Assembly (NCBI RefSeq): GCF_000003815.2
Contig: NC_049982.1
Span: 31,743,603 to 31,772,921 of the forward strand
Origin: Branchiostoma floridae
Taxonomy: Eukaryota > Chordata > Leptocardii > Amphioxiformes > Branchiostomatidae
Direction: 5' to 3'
DNA: 29,319 nucleotides
The notes beneath the pieces were generated by a model. That model did no database searches, was not told the origin of the DNA, and worked only from the letters and a program-made list of their open reading frames with translations. The position numbers and the translations under genes were made by a program. Shown here piece by piece: positions 1 to 11,092 of the stretch (position 1 is its first letter; every line of letters starts with the position of its first letter).

Positions 1-555
1 TCTGCTTGAGGCCTTGTCAAGATATTCTGATTCAATGGTACAAATCTACCCCTATGTGGTCTAACAAAGGCCGCACTCGTATTCTTGTTGCGGTTTAACC
101 TAACCATGTCTAAAAACACTGCAATGCCTTCAACGACGCTACTGAGACATCTTCTTCCTCTGGATATACGTTACCATTCTATAACACAAACGTAACCTAG
201 TAACTCAGGGAACTCGCAAATACAGACTAATGCCGTCAACTTATGAATATACTTTAACTGTTAACATTCTAAATTAGAGCAAACCCTAACGTAGTACTCA
301 ATAGAACTTGTTAATACAGTAAGTGATCCTCGGAACGCCGTTCGCCATGTTACACCATAATAATAAAGGACAAAAGGGAGAAATCTTAATCTCCATTACT
401 AGAACATACAACACTCTCTCTGCACATTGTAAAGTCTTAGACCACCTGGCTCTGATCAGCAAAATTCTTGTTTACTACAAAACCATGTAAAGTGAACTGC
501 TTAGTAAGGTCAAAACCGTATTTAGACATAAAGTAATATTTTCGCTGAAACATAA
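1..555. other. No gene seen; AT-rich unique sequence
   Basis: No open frame of useful length, splice-like exon or repeat was recognised here. The stretch leads into the 80-bp tandem array that begins near 560. Confidence 0.5.
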
Positions 556-559
556 GGAA

Positions 560-1585
560 ACTTAATATCACTGGCACAGTGTTGCAGATTCAAATCAAAT
601 CCGAGTTCCACAAGTTTACAAACACAAGTCAGGCCAGGTAATCACGGTATAACTAGCATATAGTGCTGTAGATCTCGATCACGCCCGAATTCAACACATA
701 AACACACGTCAGGCCATGTTATCACGGTACAATAAGCTCAGCGTTGCAGATTCAAATCACATCCGAGTTCCACAAGTTTACAAACACACGTCAGGCCATG
801 TTAAAAGATACATGTGTATGTTACATCTGGGCCCCTCAACAGTCTCTGAACAATCTCTGAACAGTCTCTGAACAGTCTCTGAACAGCCTCTGAACAGTCT
901 CTGAACAGTCTCTGAACAGTCTCTGAACAGAGACATGGGTCATCTGGCACATTTCATCTAACCTCCAAGCAGACGTTAGCCCACGATCTCTGAACAGTCT
1001 CTGAACAGGCCATGTTATCACGGTACAGCTCCCTAGCACAGTGTTGAAGATCCCGTTCACGCCCGAGGTCAAAACAAACACACGCCAGACCATGTTATCA
1101 CGGTACAGCTCCCTAGCACAGTGTTGAAGATCCCGTTCACGCCCGAGGTCAAAACATAAACACACGCCAGACCATGTTATCACGGTACAGCTCCCTAGCA
1201 GTGTTGAAGATCCCGTTCACGCCCGAGGTCAACACCTAAACACACGCCAGGCCATGTTATCACGGTATAACTAGCACAGTGCTGTAGATCCCGATCACGT
1301 CCGAGTTCAACACGTAAACACACATCAGGCCATGTTATCAAAATATAATTTGAGCACAGTCTTGTAGATCCCGATCACGTCCGAGTTCAACACGTAAACA
1401 CACATCAGGCCATGTTATCACAATATAATTAGCACCGTGTTGCAGATACCGATCACTTCCGAGTTCAACACGTAAACACACGTCAGGCCATGTTATCACA
1501 ATACGTATAATTAGCACAGTCTTGTAGATCCCGATCACGTCCGAGTTCAACACGTAAACACACGTCAGGCCATGTTATTACAGTA
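560..1585. repeat. 80-bp tandem array (satellite-like)
   Basis: The anchor CAGGCCATGTTATCAC recurs with C-ATG starts at about 635 (diverged), 715, 797, 1011, 1091, 1173, 1253, 1331, 1411, 1489 and 1571, giving a period of 78-82 bp. Each unit also carries a GATCNCGNCCGAGTTCAACAC segment and AAACACACGTC before the anchor. Units at the left end are most diverged; those from 1253 to 1585 are most alike. The array is broken at 798-1010 by a different 11-bp repeat. It lies downstream of the minus-strand Gag-like remnant and could be part of that element's 3' region, which is inference. Confidence 0.85.
838..1010. repeat. 11-bp CTCTGAACAGT repeat inside the 80-bp array
   Basis: About eight near-perfect tandem copies of CTCTGAACAGT run from 838 to 930, and two more lie at about 987-1010. 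They are separated by about 56 bp of unrelated sequence. The last copy fuses directly into a fresh unit of the surrounding 80-bp array, so the short repeat arose or was inserted within the array. Confidence 0.8.
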
Positions 1586-1645
1586 TAAAGAAATACGACG
1601 TGTCCGAAACAACGGGCTCTCATTTCCTGGCTTCGAGGACGATTA

Positions 1646-1834
1646 TCAACATCTCAAGCGAGCGTATCTTTGATCCGAACTTCTCCAACACGTGGTCTGG
1701 GAACACACTGTGAAGAACTGTCCCGAGTCGCGAAATCTGCCGCACCCCGTGGCACCAGCATCAGTCATAACCAACTCGTCCGGATAGCTGCAAATGTCGG
1801 GAACCATCATAGATACACCGTTGTATGTGTCCAT
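1646..1834 (-). pseudogene. Possible retroelement RNase H remnant
   Basis: A 62-codon minus-strand frame contains the string VMTDAGATGCG followed about ten residues later by GQFFTV. This recalls the TDA(S/A)xxGxG...W/F-F core of RNase H domains in Gypsy/DIRS-type retroelements. It lies downstream of the Gag-like remnant in the same orientation, where pol would be expected, but no reverse transcriptase is visible between them. The match is short and could be chance. Confidence 0.25.
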
Positions 1835-2077
1835 GACTCTTTACCACCACAGAAAGTCCGATCGGAAGTCCCGTGACAACCGCAGACTGTGGTGATTCCG
1901 CAGTAATGAACGCAATAGCTTCAACATTCGAGATATAAACAACCGCCCAGGTGGACAATGTCGAGCTTACCAATGAGAGACTGAATGTCACGTAGTGATT
2001 CCTATGATGCAAAACTGACGTTGGATTAAACAGCTCTGACGGAATATTGATATATTATAAAATACGAATTCCAAATA

Positions 2078-3702
2078 TCAACTATCAGTATGTCTGTGTT
2101 CATAATTCTCGAGTAACGTTCTCCAAGTATATATTTTCAGCTTTGATTTCACTAGTACTGGCCTAAGTGCGCCGATAAAATTGTGAAGATTACCGTGTGT
2201 CGCGAACTCTTCATGTAACTTGATCATCTTGTGAAAGTTCGCGTGAAGGACCGAGTCCCTGGGAGAGGTGGGCGGGGTCTCCGGAGTTGTGGTTTGTTCT
2301 GTCTGTGGAGCCGCCAAATGGCCGCGGTTTTTACTGGCAATCTGCTGAGTCGGATGTGGTGCTCGAATGTCCCGCACTATCAAGCCCGCACTACAGACGT
2401 GGTGTAGCCTTGGGGCATTCCACCGTGTGCCAGGAACAGGTACCGGAGCGAAACTCGCCACAATACCGCGGCCTGTTTCCCGCCACACAAGCTACACTGA
2501 CTGGCTCCGCCATCGATGACGACACGTTGCCACGAGCGGCGCCAGCTTGTGTCCGGTAGTGGCTCTCTCTGATGGCGTCAAAGGTACCGCGGCTACCCCA
2601 CGTGAGTGATCCATACTCTACCCCGTATAGTAAAGATGCGTGAACTTCCCGAACTAACTTCCAGTCATAGTCACAACATCGAACGTGAGGCCTGTCAGAT
2701 GAACTACCTGATGCTCTGCGTCAACCGAAACCCGGTCCGGAATAAAGAACATTCTTCAGAAAGCCCGTGTACTAACATTAGCAAGGATAACTGATCACTA
2801 GCCACGCCCCCTTTATTTCCATATCCTGGGAAGTGCACCTTATGTTGTGGCCAATCAAGTTTGATATGACGGGTGCCCGAATCATCAATAGTACGAATTC
2901 GACCGCTCTTACCTGCCCGACGTCGGCGGCGCTTGGTAGAACGTGAGCGGGAATCATCAGACATACCAGAAGTGCCCGAATCATAGCTATCACAGCGCCG
3001 GCGTGATATGAAAAGTTTCGAAGAGACACGTTCCCCTTTCATCTTGCAACTCTTCCCGCACGACCCCCTGCGTCGCTGGCGCCTCCTGAGTTTTCTCATG
3101 AAATCTGACTCCGTGCTGTCTGACTGCGACAAACTTGAAACGGAGCCGCGATCCTCGTAACGCTTGCTCCTGGGTTGTTTCCCACGGCTGGTATCTGGAT
3201 CCAACAAGTCGTCCAGCGCTTTGTCGACTTCCCTGACTAAGGCCCTAGACTTTCTGAGATCGCGAATGTCAGGCTTTTCTGGTCTCGCCGGCCCAGCCTC
3301 TCTGCTGGTACTAACGTTACGTGCGCGATGGCGGGAAAACTGGACTGCTGGGGATTCGCGTCTAGCCCGAGTGCTGGCGTTCTCCCTGCTGTAACCCGAC
3401 GATTTCTTCAAGTTGAGTGATCTCGACTGTCTCACCTGCGTCTCGTCCGTGTCCACAGAGATGCTGTCCGACCAGACCGCCCGCACCAGGTCGGAAACTT
3501 TGCTGTCGCGCCGGAGACTCCGCAACTTCTCCTCCACGTGAGCGCTGCCCCGCTGCTGCTTGAAGTATTCTTCATCCGATGAACCTCCTCGTCGCTCAAA
3601 CTTGCACTTCCCGCGGCCATATGGACCCGGATGGCCTCTCACCGACAGTCGACACACTTTACATCGATGTCCCGTCTTCTCTTGCACAAAATCAGACTCC
3701 AT
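2078..3702 (-). pseudogene. Broken retroelement Gag-like gene (Gypsy/DIRS type)
   Basis: The first frame runs from an ATG at 3702 to a stop at 2704. It starts with a Cys/His cluster (CKVCRLSVRGHPGPYGRGKC), then a long Arg/Ser-rich basic region, then a DWP...DQLSL...LVHGLSE segment typical of Gag-like proteins in marine-invertebrate retroelements. A second frame (2708 to 2391) carries the W..VRE.H...L..GVEYG.LTWG block and a YCGEFRSGTC half-knuckle. A third frame (to the stop at 2078) carries HHVCSAGL...HP and ends with a region resembling the Gag-pol junction. At least two frameshifts, near 2705 and 2420, separate them, so it is not an intact gene. Family assignment rests on motif layout, not a search. 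Confidence 0.6.
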
Positions 3703-3909
3703 ATCAGCAAATCCGAGAAGAAACAATCTTGAAAAAGGAGAGCAGAAAGAAACGTCCGACCCGCCCGCCGAGCAAACTTCGAGTGACGTCACTCTCACGT
3801 GTTCCGTGTCAAAGGGCAAACGGGCCGCACCAAGACAAATATCGTTTGCGATCAATTAATAAAAATTACCCAAAAGAAATTTTTCTCACATAACAACCAA
3901 GACAACGTG

Positions 3910-4720
3910 ATCCATTGTGCAGAGTTCCCTGTCTAGTTTCAAAGGACAAATTCCTCCAGGGAGCAAGTGTGACCTACATTCCACCATTGCATACCAGAGA
4001 TACATCTGGAACAGATTTGGGGGGGGAGGGCTTGCAAACCCAGCATACTGCATTCCTGTGGAAATGCCTGTGCAATTCCTAGAATTTTTGCAGACTGAAT
4101 GCAATATATACCACTTGACGACTCCCCTGAGGCGTCGTCAAAAATCTGTCCGTTGGCGAGAGAACATGTAAATACTGTTCAGAGAAAGCAGTGGAAGATG
4201 AAATGCATTTCATTTGTCAATGTTCACATTACAGTTCCGAAAGAATCAAACTTTTCCTTGAAATCTACAAAAATTTCCCAAGCTTTTATAATCATACCAA
4301 CCAACAAAAATCCATCTTCTTGCTCAAGTCGTCCAACCCCTTTATATATGAAAATGTTGGACAATTCATCTCCTACTGCATGCGGAAAAGAAGTCAAACC
4401 CATCAATTAGCTTAAGTAGAAATTGACTTAGTTTAGACGTTATTCCCTTTTTATTTATCTATGATTATCATTTCCCTTCTTTGTTACCAGGCTTTGTTAC
4501 TTTGGACACCAGGCTAGAAGAAACTCGGGAGCTGGACACCAGGCTAGAAGAAACTCGGGAGCTGGACACCAGGCTAGAAGAGACTCGGGAGCTGGACACC
4601 AGGCTAGAAGAGACACTTCTTAAATAAAGTTAAGTATGTCTATGTTTATGTATACCACTACTACTTTACCCTGTATGCAATTAGCCCTCGGGCATGAATT
4701 TGCAATAAAGATTATTATAA
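3910..4720 (+). mobile_element. 5'-truncated LINE, C-terminal ORF end and 3' tail
   Basis: A plus-strand frame ending at 4412 reads RTCKYCSEKAVEDEMHF then CQC..Y...R, the CxxC...VEDE.HF...C..Y cluster seen at the C-terminus of many non-LTR retrotransposon ORF2 proteins. Upstream coding sequence (about 3917-4171) is frameshifted. After the stop comes a four-copy 30-bp repeat, then GTATGCAATTAGCCCTCGGG and TTTGCAATAAAGATTATTAT, a LINE-style 3' end with AATAAA and a short ATT tail. No catalytic reverse transcriptase motifs belong to this copy. Confidence 0.65.
4503..4617 (+). repeat. 30-bp tandem repeat, four copies
   Basis: The unit GGACACCAGGCTAGAAGAAA plus CTCGGGAGCT is repeated four times with an A/G change in the later copies. 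Because 30 is a multiple of 3, one frame is open across all copies and reads as the decapeptide LDTRLEETRE, ending in LLK and a stop (4620s). It lies between the LINE ORF stop and the LINE 3' tail, so it is more likely a 3' UTR minisatellite than protein. Confidence 0.85.
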
Positions 4721-4990
4721 TATGCTGACGACTTGACAAGGCAGAGTTCCTAAGGGGGTCATTGCCTGGTCAGACCCAACTTGCACTGGGCTGTATTGAT
4801 GGATGGGGCAAGTCTTTCTCCCTTGTTGCAAATTGCAAAAAGAAAAAACTAAAGACATGGTAATCAGCACAAGGAAAGAGGCTAAACCCATTCCTCCCCG
4901 CCACACGTTAGCAGGAAATGATATGAAAAGGGTTAACTCTATCAGGCTACTGGGTGTCCAAAATACTGGGTGTACAACAGTACATGATAC
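4721..4990 (+). pseudogene. LINE reverse transcriptase fragment starting at YADD
   Basis: The fragment opens at TATGCTGACGAC (YADDLT), the catalytic box of reverse transcriptases. It continues in shifting frames with a W-GKSFSL..NCKK stretch, then MVISTRKE, and then G..MKRVNSIRLLGV, the thumb-proximal motif of non-LTR elements. In-frame stops and frameshifts show it is dead. It abuts the 3' tail of the preceding LINE with no gap. Confidence 0.7.
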
Positions 4991-5350
4991 ATGTTGAGCA
5001 GAGTCCGACCTATGATTTATTACTTTAGTACTGCCAAGAAGGAAGGGTCTCTCTGTGGAAGTCCTAACCTAAATTCACCTGACGTTCAAGTATTCGACCC
5101 ACCCTCGAGTATGCCAGCCCTGTATGGGTAGGATTGCCCAATCATCTCTCGGGCTCCTTAGAAACAGTCCAAAACGCTTTCATACCTCGAGCCTTGTGAC
5201 TGCTCTATACTTAGTGTCGGTTAGTGTTTTGACTGTGTAATCAGACCCAACTTTACACCTATGTTCCTTGAAGAAACAGTGACTGGACCACCTTTAGTAC
5301 GTTGTATCTGTAAACTTTCTTATTACCTGAAAGCCTTACACTTGCTAACA
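4991..5350. other. No gene seen
   Basis: No coding frame, tandem repeat or terminal inverted repeat was recognised between the LINE fragment and the 801-bp inverted-repeat element. Confidence 0.4.
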
Positions 5351-5352
5351 TA

Positions 5353-6153
5353 ACGGGGGCCGCCCTAAGATGTCACGCTTTTTTACGCGCTCGACCTCAC
5401 GGCGCTCCATCACTAGTTGCCAAAGAGTGGTAAAGTTTTGATCAATGAATTTTTAGCACATTCATCTGAAGACCATACTTGGATAAGGAATGCATTCATA
5501 CGGTTCCTAAACCCTTCACCATCCGCGTTACAACTGGCAAACACCGAGGACGTTATCGTGAATATAACTTCCGATTTTGAGCTGCGTTAGACAGTGCGCC
5601 CTAACTTGGCACGCTTTTGTAATTTGCTCTCTTCGGAAGCTGGTGGCCAATTTAGATAAACATAGATAAAAATTCTAATTTTATGATATATTAGCTTTCT
5701 TTTGACAGTAGAATTGTGATTGTGTGTGCTTCTTGTCTCCCGCGAGGAGGGCTAAATCTATCACAATCCAGGTCGTGTTTTCATGGGAAATGGGCGAAAT
5801 GCACTGAATGCGGCGGCCCGACTAACACAATCATTACGAAAAACCACAACGCCAAAATAAAAATAAAACCTCTGTGTACGTACTGGGAAACATATTCGAC
5901 ATCACTCTGTGAAGTTTCATTTGTATAGACGGTACGAATTATTATTGTGAAAATTCTGTCTTCAAAAAAGGGAAGTGAATATGTGTAAGCATTTCTTTAA
6001 TAGAAAAAAAAACAGCTGTTTGTTTGGACTTGGTTTATTTACCTTTCTAATCATCCTAGTCAGTGGCAACAAACACGGCGTACTTATGCATAATAAGATC
6101 AGCAAAAAATCCGTGGCATCTTAGGGCAGGAAGCATCTTAGGGCGGCCCCCGT
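5353..6153. mobile_element. 801-bp TIR element, TA target duplication
   Basis: The left end ACGGGGGCCGCCCTAAGATG and the inverted right end CATCTTAGGGCGGCCCCCGT are perfect over 20 bp and flanked by TA on both sides. A second CATCTTAGGGC sits just inside the right end, so that end is partly duplicated. The internal 70-codon frame (5716-5928) resembles nothing recognised. A non-autonomous TA-targeting (Tc1/mariner-like) element is the simplest reading. Confidence 0.75.
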
Positions 6154-7269
6154 TATATTTTATGATAACCTGGTCTTTCTGTAATTGAACCTAAACAAGA
6201 GTGTGACACACTTCTTCGATCACTTCCTGTCGCATCAGTAATTAGTTTTTGATAGGTTGTTTTTATGTATATGTGTTAATCTGACAACGTCAAGAACTTT
6301 TATGATCTTTATTCCTGAATTTTACTATTAACGGACGATATGTGATCATTTCAGCCTGGTCGCAAAAAGGTAGGTCAATTTAGATAATGCGGTTACGGTA
6401 CTGCAGCGGAGCTTCAATGTTGGAAATTAAAACATATTTCATGCAAATGACAGGTCCATGATTTTTAGTTGTTGATAGCTCTGGGGGCAAAGAGTAAGTG
6501 GTGTAGGTTTTGCCCCCCCCCCCCCTCCAATAGCGGGGATTTTATTATAATCCTTGAAATAGAATAACTCAAGAAATGGTGAATGGATTGTCATATTTGG
6601 TATGTAGATAGCTTGAGTGATGATTTACACAATAAAATGCTAATTATGTAAATCAGGAGCTACTGGGCTACATGTAGGCCATGTAAACAGATGACTGTAC
6701 AATGCACAATGTAGGTCATGTAAACAGTTCATGTAAACAAATCTAATCAGACCTACGACCAGAACGTAGGTTTTGAAAAGTCCTATTAGATACAATGTAT
6801 GTTCCCCTTTTTTACTTTCTCCAAGAAGTAATGATATTTTCAGTTGTGCCATGGCGTAGCAACTTTGGTGTTGGCCTGTATGTATGTCAAGAGCATAACT
6901 TGGCTTTGACTTGAAAAGTAACTGTTGTGGAAAGGAAGGTCAAGTTTGCCTGGCATTTTCCTATGGTACTGCATTGGGCTTTAAAAGTATGTTTGTTTGA
7001 GGACAACATGAATCCAGAGGCTGTTGATGAATCTCCGTGGTATTTGGTAGGTTAAGAGCGGTTGTGAAAAGAAAGGTCTAGTTGGAAAATGGTTTATTTT
7101 CCTATGCTACTGCAGCAAGCTGTGTATGTATGTGTGTTTGTTTGTGGACAACATAGCTCGAGGTCAATTGGGATGGATGAAGTGAAGAAGAACCTTAAGT
7201 CTTGATTATTTGGCGAAGGTACGTGTTCGTGGAACTCTAATTACATGTATAACATTTGGTAGTGTCAAC
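6154..7269. repeat. Degenerate old repeats; no gene
   Basis: A C-run lies at about 6515-6528. From about 6850 to 7260 three diverged units of roughly 120-130 bp can be aligned by eye. They share a CTAYGNTACTGCA segment, GTATGTNTGTTTG..GACAAC and a GGAAAGG/GAAAGGTC-AGTT stretch. No coding frame is supported. Confidence 0.4.
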
Positions 7270-7696
7270 TAGGGCTGGGTATCGGTACAGCGTACCGGTA
7301 CAAAACCGTTTTTTCTTATTGGACCGGTCCAGAAAAACCGGACCTGAAAAAATTAGGCGCACCGGATGTTGGACCGATTAGAAAATTAACAGATTATTTT
7401 ATCAGCCATTCACACGTTTTGGCGCTTGCAGGTGGAAGAAAATAACAAGAGTGAAGTAGAGTAGAGTTTATAGTAATTTCTACCAAGTTTTACAGCCAAT
7501 CGTACAGGTGCAGTTAGCGTTGTAGGATTTTAAAACGCCAGTGTAAGTCTAATACTCCACCAAACAGATTTCTATGTAGTGAAATAGACCATTGGTATGA
7601 GTCATACTGAATCAGGGCCAGGTTCCGGTCCGGACCTGGACCTTATCCTTTGGACCTGAACCGGACCTGAATTTTCTGTACCGGTACCCAGCCCTA
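7270..7696. mobile_element. 427-bp hAT-type MITE (copy 1)
   Basis: The ends are TAGGGCTGGGTATCGGTAC and its near-perfect inverse. The element is flanked by a perfect 8-bp target duplication, GTGTCAAC, at 7262-7269 and 7697-7704. Eight-bp duplications are characteristic of hAT elements. The interior is rich in GGTCC/GGACC boxes and has no coding frame. It is in reverse orientation to the copies at 12945 and 16046. Confidence 0.92.
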
Positions 7697-7704
7697 GTGT
7701 CAAC

Positions 7705-9150
7705 CATGTTATTTGGGTAGAGAAGATGAACTGATATATTTCACATGTCAATGAGGACCTTATTTGCATACATGTTGTTTATGAGAAACATTTATGTCCC
7801 CACTAAAAGCAAACATCATTTGGTGAAGATGTGAGGTCGTAGAAGTCTAGTTTGCCCATATCATTGCGACAATGTCAATAATTGACAGAGATATTCATGA
7901 AAAACCAGTGCAAAAACAATGAGACAAATCTATATTTCGACTGTGATTAATAATAGGATGTTCATACTCATTACATATTAATCTGGTCTGGGGATACATT
8001 GATGGAAACAAATAATGCCAAATATGATTTAATTTCCAGAATTAATAAGGAACTCTATAATATATAGCTTCCTGGGAGATATTTGCAACATGTGTAATTA
8101 AGAAAAAGGCAATATTGAATCTATATGAAATACACTAATGAGACTTTCCTATCTATAATGAACAAACACTGCACAAAATAAGTGGTAGATATTTCATATT
8201 TGTCACATTTGCAAGGTATGTACATGAGAGCATTTTAAGTCATATATTATGGAAAGTTGATTTTCATAGTTGTAACGAGAAAACATTACTTTGGGGAAGG
8301 TGTAAGAACGTGGAATTAGTCTTAATTTGGAAACGTCTAAGAGATAGCATCAAGTTATTGTTCAAGGAGGTACTCACTGTACAAGATTCTTAACTACATC
8401 GACCTACACGTCTACTTTACATTACAAATGTACACAACATTCGGACTACTTTACACTTGCAAACGGAATGATGACAGCTTAGCAAGTGACAACGTCAGAG
8501 ACTGACCACAAAGGACCAGAAAAGAGTTTGTTTAGTAGAACTTAATAGCAATGCATGTACGAACTAAAAAATTGTACGCACAATGTAGAGAGCGCCACTT
8601 CTCCAAGAAGATATTTGGAGTGGTAAACGAACATTTTCTGGTAACCACTAACTCCTAGAAAAGCATGCTACAAAAGCCTGGCTGCTAGAAAAGATTTCAA
8701 TCTTTCTCCTTAACACCTAAAGCAAAAGCCAAACTATCTTTCACACACACACCCCTTTCTGGTCCTTGGTGGTACATCCCTAAGAGTTCCTGAATATACT
8801 GCTTTCCTACCTGCCCTCCCTGTAAGGAGTGGGACGGTCTAGACATGGCACTATCGGACACCACACTGACTACAGAACATCACATGTACCGGCGTTACCA
8901 CTGCATTACCTACATGTTCCAGTACTTTTTCAGTGGTCCTCTTTCATTACACAAGACTTGAGGTTTCTTGTCTACATTTTCAAGACAATTTTTCTCCCGC
9001 GTAGCATGCAAGGAAGGTGTCTTTTCAATTGCACAAGGAACCCGGTGAACAACATGTATAAGTCTCCACGGAAGACTTCACGTTATAAAGCCGATATCAC
9101 ACTGATACAACAGCTTGTACAACAAGTCTGCAAGTTATAAAGGATAATCA
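7705..9150. other. No gene seen; degenerate repeat
   Basis: Segments near 7820 and 8295 (GGTGAAGATGTGAGGTCGTAG and GGGGAAGGTGTAAGAACGTGG, each followed by an AGTNTAATTTG-like run) resemble one near 7215, so old dispersed repeat continues across the MITE. The 103-codon frame at 8829-9140 shows no recognisable motif and is not supported as a gene. Confidence 0.4.
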
Positions 9151-9189
9151 AGGTCTTATCAATCACTGAGATCAACCAATACACCTTTC

Positions 9190-9612
9190 TCACACGGCGG
9201 CCATGATTGATCGAAGACGAGGTCAATGAGGCAAACAGACAAAACTTATTACTAAAATCAGCTCCCATTTAGTTTTTCCCCAAACCACACAAATTTTTCC
9301 CAATATAAGTTAATTATTATAAGATCAAATAATAAATATTATAACTAGTGTTATACACCAAAAGCTGTAGTAATTTAGAGTAGCATAAACTGATTAATCC
9401 GATTCCATAGTCCCTTAAGAGATGCAAAATAAAAACATAATAATGCAAATATTTGATGGCAAGCAGCCAGTCTCTTATTGGTCGCTTTCCTAATTGGCAG
9501 GCTATCATTGGTTTAACTGCTAATTATGATGGACAGTCTTTTGTTTGCCTCACTGAAATTGTTTTAGATCTATCATGGCTGCCACGTGAGAAAGGTGTAT
9601 ATCAAACATTTT
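9190..9612. repeat. Imperfect inverted repeat pair
   Basis: About 65 bp at 9190-9255, read on the minus strand, match 9540-9612 on the plus strand. Both contain TTTGCCTCAYTGA, GATCWATCATGGCYGCC and GTGAGAAAGGTGTA. The arms are about 80 percent alike by eye, with about 290 bp of AT-rich sequence between them. No terminal duplication was found. Confidence 0.6.
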
Positions 9613-9914
9613 ACAACCATTCGTTTGACATGGGTGTTCTAACAAAATCACTAGTTGTGAATCCTTATCAACATTGTGAACATAATCATAGTCATGAATG
9701 ATATTCAGCTATGATAAATGTAATTCAGCCATGATTCCTTGTGTGAATTGTATTGACAGCATTTTACAATGTGGCCAGTGATACCTCTCAATTGTATGGG
9801 GAAAAAGCTGTCCAAAAACACAATGTTTTTTTGGACAAAAATTGAAGACCAATGTGGGCTAATTAATTGATAGCATGGTCCCAATTTTAGTTTTATGGAT
9901 CCAGTCACACAAGT

Positions 9915-11000
9915 TCATGACAAGATAAATGACACTAGATGATTGTACACAAATGAGCATGAGACTAAATAATTGTACACAAAGAATGATGACAGTAAAA
10001 TATTGTGCACAAATGATGATGACACCATATATTGTGCACAAAAGATGGTGACACCTTCAAGAGCATGCACAAATCTTAAAGATGTCACCAAATGACTGTG
10101 CACAAAAGACGATGACACCAAATGATTGTGCACAAATAATCATGACACCAAAAGATTGTGCACAAATTATGATGACACCAAATGAATGTGCACAAATTAT
10201 GATGACACCAAATGATTGTGCACAAATTATCATGACACTTAAAGATTGTACACAAATGATGATGACACCATCTGACTGTGCACAAGGGATGATGACACCA
10301 AATGATTTTGTACACAAAGGATGGTGACACCTTTAAAAGTGTACACATATCTTAAAGGTGTCACCAAATGATTGTGCACAAAAGATGATGACACCAAATG
10401 ATTGTGCACAAAAGATGATGTCACCAAATGATTGTGCACAAAAGATGATGACACCAAATGATTGTGCACAAAAGATGATGACACCAAATTATTGTGCACA
10501 AATTATGATGACACCAAATGACTGTGCACAAATTATCATGACACTTAAAGATTGTACACAAATGATGATGACATCATCTGACTGTGCACAAGGGATGACA
10601 CCAAAAGACTTTGTACACAAAGGATGATGACACCTTTAAAAGTGTACACATATCTTAAAGGTGTCACCAAATGATTGTGCACAAAAGACAATGACACCAA
10701 ATGATTGTACACAAAGGACGATGACACTAAAAGATTGTGCACAAAGGATGATGACACCAAATGATTGTGCACAAATAATGATGACACAAAAAAAATGATA
10801 GCACACAAAGGATGATGACACATTTTCAAGAGTGTACACAAATCTTAATGGTGTCACCAAATGATCGTGCACAAATTATGATGACACTACATAATTGTGC
10901 ACAAAGGATGATGACACCAGGACCTACAGATTATACACAAATGATGATGACATCAGTTGATTGTGCACAAGGGATAATGACACCTATAATTGTGCATGGA
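9915..11000. repeat. 30-bp minisatellite with higher-order units
   Basis: The unit ATGATTGTGCACAAA plus NGATGATGACACCAA (30 bp) repeats about 35 times. Every 190-300 bp one variant unit carries an inverted repeat, GGTGACACCTTTAA ... TTAAAGGTGTCACC or a decayed form of it, at 10047-10089, 10323-10365, 10626-10668 and 10814-10858. Since 30 is a multiple of 3, several frames on both strands stay open, but nothing indicates coding. The array lies about 90 nt past the GOLGA7 stop codon on the minus strand, so GOLGA7 mRNA may read into it. No canonical minus-strand AATAAA was found between the stop and the array. Confidence 0.92.
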
Positions 11001-11092
11001 GGACACTGGCCAAATCAAGGTCTAGAATTCCTATTACATGTATAACAAACTGCTTAGTTAATGTGGATGTGTCTTGCTGCATGTCGGCTGTC

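Noticed and set aside
3560-3893. Plus-strand frames of 99 and 104 codons
   Set aside because: Shadows opposite the Cys/His-rich start of the minus-strand Gag-like remnant.
10057-10872. Several 80-98 codon frames on both strands with ten-residue repeats
   Set aside because: 30-bp repeat without stop codons; open in many frames at once, no start context or splicing signal.
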